A stretch of 64,000 nt of DNA from positions 1 through 64,000 of the forward strand of contig JACCIX010000268.1 of NCBI GenBank assembly GCA_025506515.1, read 5' to 3'. The notes under the pieces were generated by a model. It was given only the letters and a program-made list of their open reading frames with translations. It ran no database searches and had not been told where the DNA came from. Made by a program: the position numbers and the translations under genes. The stretch is from Flaveria trinervia (lineage: Eukaryota > Streptophyta > Magnoliopsida > Asterales > Asteraceae). Positions 60,571 to 64,000 of the stretch are shown in pieces. The stretch's first letter is position 1, and each line of letters begins with the position of its first letter.

Positions 60571-62004
60571 GCTAAAAGTAATAAGTTAGTTAAACTTTAA
60601 ACCTAAATTAATTTCAGGGGGTATTTATGTAATTTATGAAAATTAAATTTTTAAAAGTTTTTAACATGATATAACAAAACCTAAACCACGGGGGCCAAAG
60701 TGCAAAAATTTAACCCAAACCCCACCCCGTCTTTCCGGTCACCGGCCGGCAAGCCCGGCACGGCTCCGGCGAGCCCTAGAACACCAAAACCATTTGTTTT
60801 GGTAACCCAAAACCGTTTCGAATCGTTTCGTATACGTGATTCGAACTTGAATGCATCCAATAGTTGAGGGTAAACATCGGTCACCACTCCATTCGAAGGT
60901 ATAACCGAAGCACGTTAAGATCCATAACCGTTTGAGCATTAAACTCCAATCATAACCCAATTAACTAAACCTAATCGAACGTTTATCTAACTCTAATCAA
61001 TTGCAATCATCAATTTCACCTGAAATAAACATAAACATCTCATTTGATTCTCTTTGTTTATCACGAACTGCAACATACTCGAACGCTATCTTCTGAACAT
61101 CAAGATTTGAAATTGATAAGGGGCTTTGGATCTAGTTTGTCATACGAAGCTATACACAAGGTTAATTGAGTTATCATCAACGTTTACATCGATTTCGCAT
61201 CTCCTTCGACCACGACTTGCTCATCGTTGGGTCCACCTTCAATTCGAACCTATTCGGGTAAATTACATACATGTATATGCTCGATTAAGCATGGGGAACA
61301 ATAGCCCCATGATTACAGGCTCTTACATTAACGAATTCAGGTTTAATTTTGGGGATTGTGAAATTAGGGTTCATAAGGAATTGGGGTTCATAAGGAATTG
61401 GGGTTTTCTTTTCGTTTATGTTTTTAAACTTTCAGAACCAAGATGTACCGCGGCTGAAGCCTTGGTTCACTGGTTAAGACATTGCCTTGTTAAGCATGAG
61501 GTCCCGGGTTCGAACCCGGGCACCCTCATGTTTTATTTTTTAAAGGTTTTAGCATAATAAACTAACTCAAGAAAATTTTAAAATGTATAAAAATTATTTT
61601 TATATATTCCAAATATTTTCAAAAGCTTCCAAATATTTTCTATAATCTTTCTAAGTTTACATAAAAATATTTTATTTATAAAACATTTTAGCAAAGCTTG
61701 TTTGAATAATTTTCTTATAAAATGGATTTTAATAATAATTAATAAATTATTGTTGGTCTAAACGTTTCTTTTTACATAATATTGTTTATATTATGATTAT
61801 TTCAATAATTACTCAATATTATATTTAAACTTTTGTAATTATTATAGACGATTCAATTTCACTTTCTCTATATTTAAACATATAAATAATATACTTTTGT
61901 ATTTAAAGTATTTATAAAAATTCTCAAATACCCAAATTGAACTTTAGTCCTCGTTAATTCATTAAAACTTATTATTAAATTTAAATCTTATAATATATAT
62001 ATAT
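60312..62004 (+). repeat. Family A LTR, 3' part missing
   Basis: TGTAACATCTCGTATTTTTT matches the reverse of the complete A element's LTR end. An ATA microsatellite is at 60537-60572 and a GGTCACCGGCCGG GC-rich segment near 60736. Cut by the B LTR at 62005. Confidence 0.8.
61455..61526 (+). other. tRNA-like module in A LTR, best preserved
   Basis: Box A-like TGGTTCACTGGTTA (61463-61476), box B GGTTCGAACCC (61507-61517) in a perfect CCCGGG/CCCGGG T-arm (61503-61520). An imperfect anticodon-arm-like stem lies around 61482-61498. No complete acceptor stem. Confidence 0.55.
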
Positions 62005-63880
62005 TGTAACACCCGGATATTTACTATTTTGAAGCCGGTGGCGAAAGAAAAAAAAATAAAGTCCAAAAGTCGAGGGATCAAACTCGCCAACGAAGAAAAG
62101 TTGGGAAAATGTGGTGATATATGTAGGGAGAGGGCAGCCCACTCTCCCCACACCCACATTCCAGTTTCATAAAGAGAAGAATAGAGAAGAAGAGAAAAAG
62201 AGGAAAAGTGCCGGTTCGGATCGGTTTGGGTCGCCAAAATCGTCGTGAAGCAAGCCGAATCGAAGCTCTTGTCGTTGTGCTCGTTTAGGTGAGTTCTAGA
62301 ACCCCTCTTTTACATGTTTTTGAATGATTTTGGGGCTGGAACACATCTGAAAACCCTTTTTCGCGTTTTTGGGTGAAGACCCATATGTATGCGTGTATGT
62401 ATGCGTAGGACCCGTTTGGGGCTTGATTTCTTGCTTGGTTGTGCTTGATTAATGTTATGGTATGCATCCCTAAGGTTTAGGATGGTTGATTTAGGCTTAA
62501 AATGGGTTTAGATGAGTTTGGAGGCCGAAAACCCTCGGCTGCAGTCGGGTTGAACTGCATTCTGCATCAGTTAGGGCTAGGCGACCGACTGGAGGCCGAA
62601 TGGAGGCCATACGGCCGATTAGGCTGCGATTGGGGTTCATTCGCACGACTGGAGGGCCAGTCGCATGGGGGTCATGCGACTGAAGGTTCATTCGCACGAC
62701 TGAAGGTCCAGTCGCATAGGTGTTCATCCGCATTGTCTATTCGCACGACTGGATGTTCATTCGCATAGGTGTTCATCCGTATTAGTTCAATCGCATGATG
62801 TTCAGTCGCATGGAGGCCATGTGACTGAAGGGTGTCCATACGCCCGAATAGGGCTGTTGAACCCGAGGAAGGTGTAGATTGACTTCTGACTTTCGGGGGA
62901 AAATGCAGGTGTAAGTTTTGATATAAAGGTTCCCATAAGGGTTTGTAAGATGACGCTTGAGGTCTTAGAAAGCATGTTGGGCATGATGAGGGTGATGATG
63001 TTGCATGTTGTGTTTGTATGATGTTGCCCTGTATGATGTGATGTTGATGCATGTTTATGTTCCTTAGTGTGATGTATATATCTTTCCTATGGCTTTACCT
63101 GTTATGATGAATGAACGAAGTATTATGTAACGTAAAGTGAAAGATAAAGAAAGAGGAACATGATGAATGAATGCATGTATTAATGAACGAATGAAACGTC
63201 TTGCACACATCGGATAACGGGTCCTTCTTGGTGATTAACCCTGAATGTAGAACCTCTACCGCTCACCCCTAGTACTGTGGCATACGTTTAGCTGTTCATT
63301 TGTTGACTTCGGCCCAGTAGCTAAGACTGATGGTTACTCCTAGTACCGTGGCATACGTTTAGCTGTTCATTTGTTGACTTCGGCCCGGTAGCTACGACTA
63401 ACCGGGGTGTAGCACATGGTATTGGTATGGATGATGTCCGATGCGCAAGTAAGGTAATGAAAGAACGAATGAACGAATGAAGAAGATAATAATGATATTA
63501 TCTATGTGTACGTACGATGTGTGATCATGTAAAAGTAACGAACGGTTTTATATGAAAGTAAAGTATGTTTTATTTATAAAACTAGAACTCACTCAGCAAT
63601 GCTGACTTTGATGTGTTTCCAGTTGGCAGGTACGATTGCTGAGGATGGCACGGGCGACTACTCAGCTCTTTTGGGATGGCATTCTTTTGATTAATGCTTT
63701 TGCATTGTAATGCGAACAAACTATTTTTGTAATGAATGTTGTATTAGTTTGCAAAAGCATTTACATGAAAATGAAAGTTTGTTTTAGTTTTCCGCTGCGA
63801 TTTATTAAATACAAACGTAATTATATGATTTACGTGCGATGAGAACCCAGCTGTAAACGTCCCGAGAACGGGGCCTTACA
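62005..63880 (+). repeat. B-family 5' LTR (1876 bp)
   Basis: TGTAACACCCGG to GGGGCCTTACA. TATA-like TGATATATG at 62115-62123. Donor-like AGGTGAGTTC near 62288. TTCGCACGACTG array at 62630-62830. Two tandem copies (71-bp period) from 63266, each with GTGGCATACGTTTAGC. Confidence 0.88.
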
Positions 63881-63883
63881 AAT

Positions 63884-64000
63884 TGGTATCAGAGCCAAAG
63901 TTTAAGTGAAATGGGTAAAATTTCAAAATAAACCATCAGTCTTAGCTACTGGTGGGACAACATTGTCCAAGCTGAGGGTAGTAGGGCCATTGGGAAAATG
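63884..64000 (+). mobile_element. PBS and internally deleted gag start of the last B element
   Basis: PBS TGGTATCAGAGCC at 63884-63896, about 45 bases of leader, then a jump near 63940 straight into mid-gag (YWWDNIVQAEGSRAIGKM). Roughly 0.85 kb present in the copy at 51.1-52.0 kb is missing. Runs off the window. Confidence 0.75.

Noticed and set aside
61455..61526. Functional tRNA gene
   Set aside because: Good box B and T-arm but no full acceptor stem, weak anticodon arm, and the same module recurs in related LTRs.

Overview
Plant (eudicot) nuclear DNA, most likely from an Asteraceae-type genome. The family guess rests only on the general look of the retroelements. The evidence for a plant is AT-rich intergenic DNA, spliced genes with GT-AG introns, plant Ty1/copia and Ty3/gypsy elements primed by initiator tRNA-Met, and MITEs. 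Only two host genes are supported. Nearly everything else is nested LTR retrotransposons and their debris.

Left arm (1-12.6 kb): a decayed copia element on the minus strand (off the left edge to 7151) sits inside the 5' LTR of a non-autonomous gypsy relative ('family A', plus strand, 7152-12537) whose coding region is gone. A (TA)n tract and a MITE follow.

Gene island (13.2-29 kb): a broken copy of exon 1 of a DUF21/CNNM-type gene (13.2 kb), a GGT minisatellite (15.0-15.7 kb), a small copia/TRIM-like relic and a 290-bp AAT/AAC microsatellite come before the intact-looking 11-exon DUF21/CNNM gene (19662-21941, plus). This gene encodes a four-helix membrane protein with a CBS pair, of a family linked to Mg2+ transport. 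It converges on a three-exon minus-strand gene (22418-23454) for a conserved, lysine/serine-rich plant protein of unknown function. Its 5' UTR exon probably lies kilobases upstream.

Nested tower (29.5-43.4 kb): three layers. LTR 'C' (plus) is split by a solo LTR 'B' (minus, 5-bp duplication TTATA), which is split by a complete 10.5-kb family A gypsy element (31078-41613, minus, duplication AAATG, about 2.55-kb LTRs). The A element has gag, PR, RT-RNase H and INT plus a chromodomain-like tail, broken by a few frame errors. An 83-nt intron-like insert lies exactly between gag and protease.

Right arm (43.4-64 kb): a quiet stretch with a Tourist-like MITE (46.8 kb), then alternating gypsy pieces: A LTR (47.2 kb), B element with gag/PR (49.1-53.1 kb), reversed A LTR (53.1 kb), D element (55.25-60.3 kb), A LTR (60.3 kb) and B LTR (62.0 kb to the edge).

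Three themes stand out. Every A-family LTR with the relevant segment carries a tRNA-like module with Pol III-type A and B boxes. B/C/D LTRs share a scaffold but carry copy-specific tandem repeats at two fixed positions. The host DUF21 gene has lost one base at the end of exon 3, which can be absorbed by using a donor five bases upstream of the expected one, at the cost of a conserved Gly-Glu.
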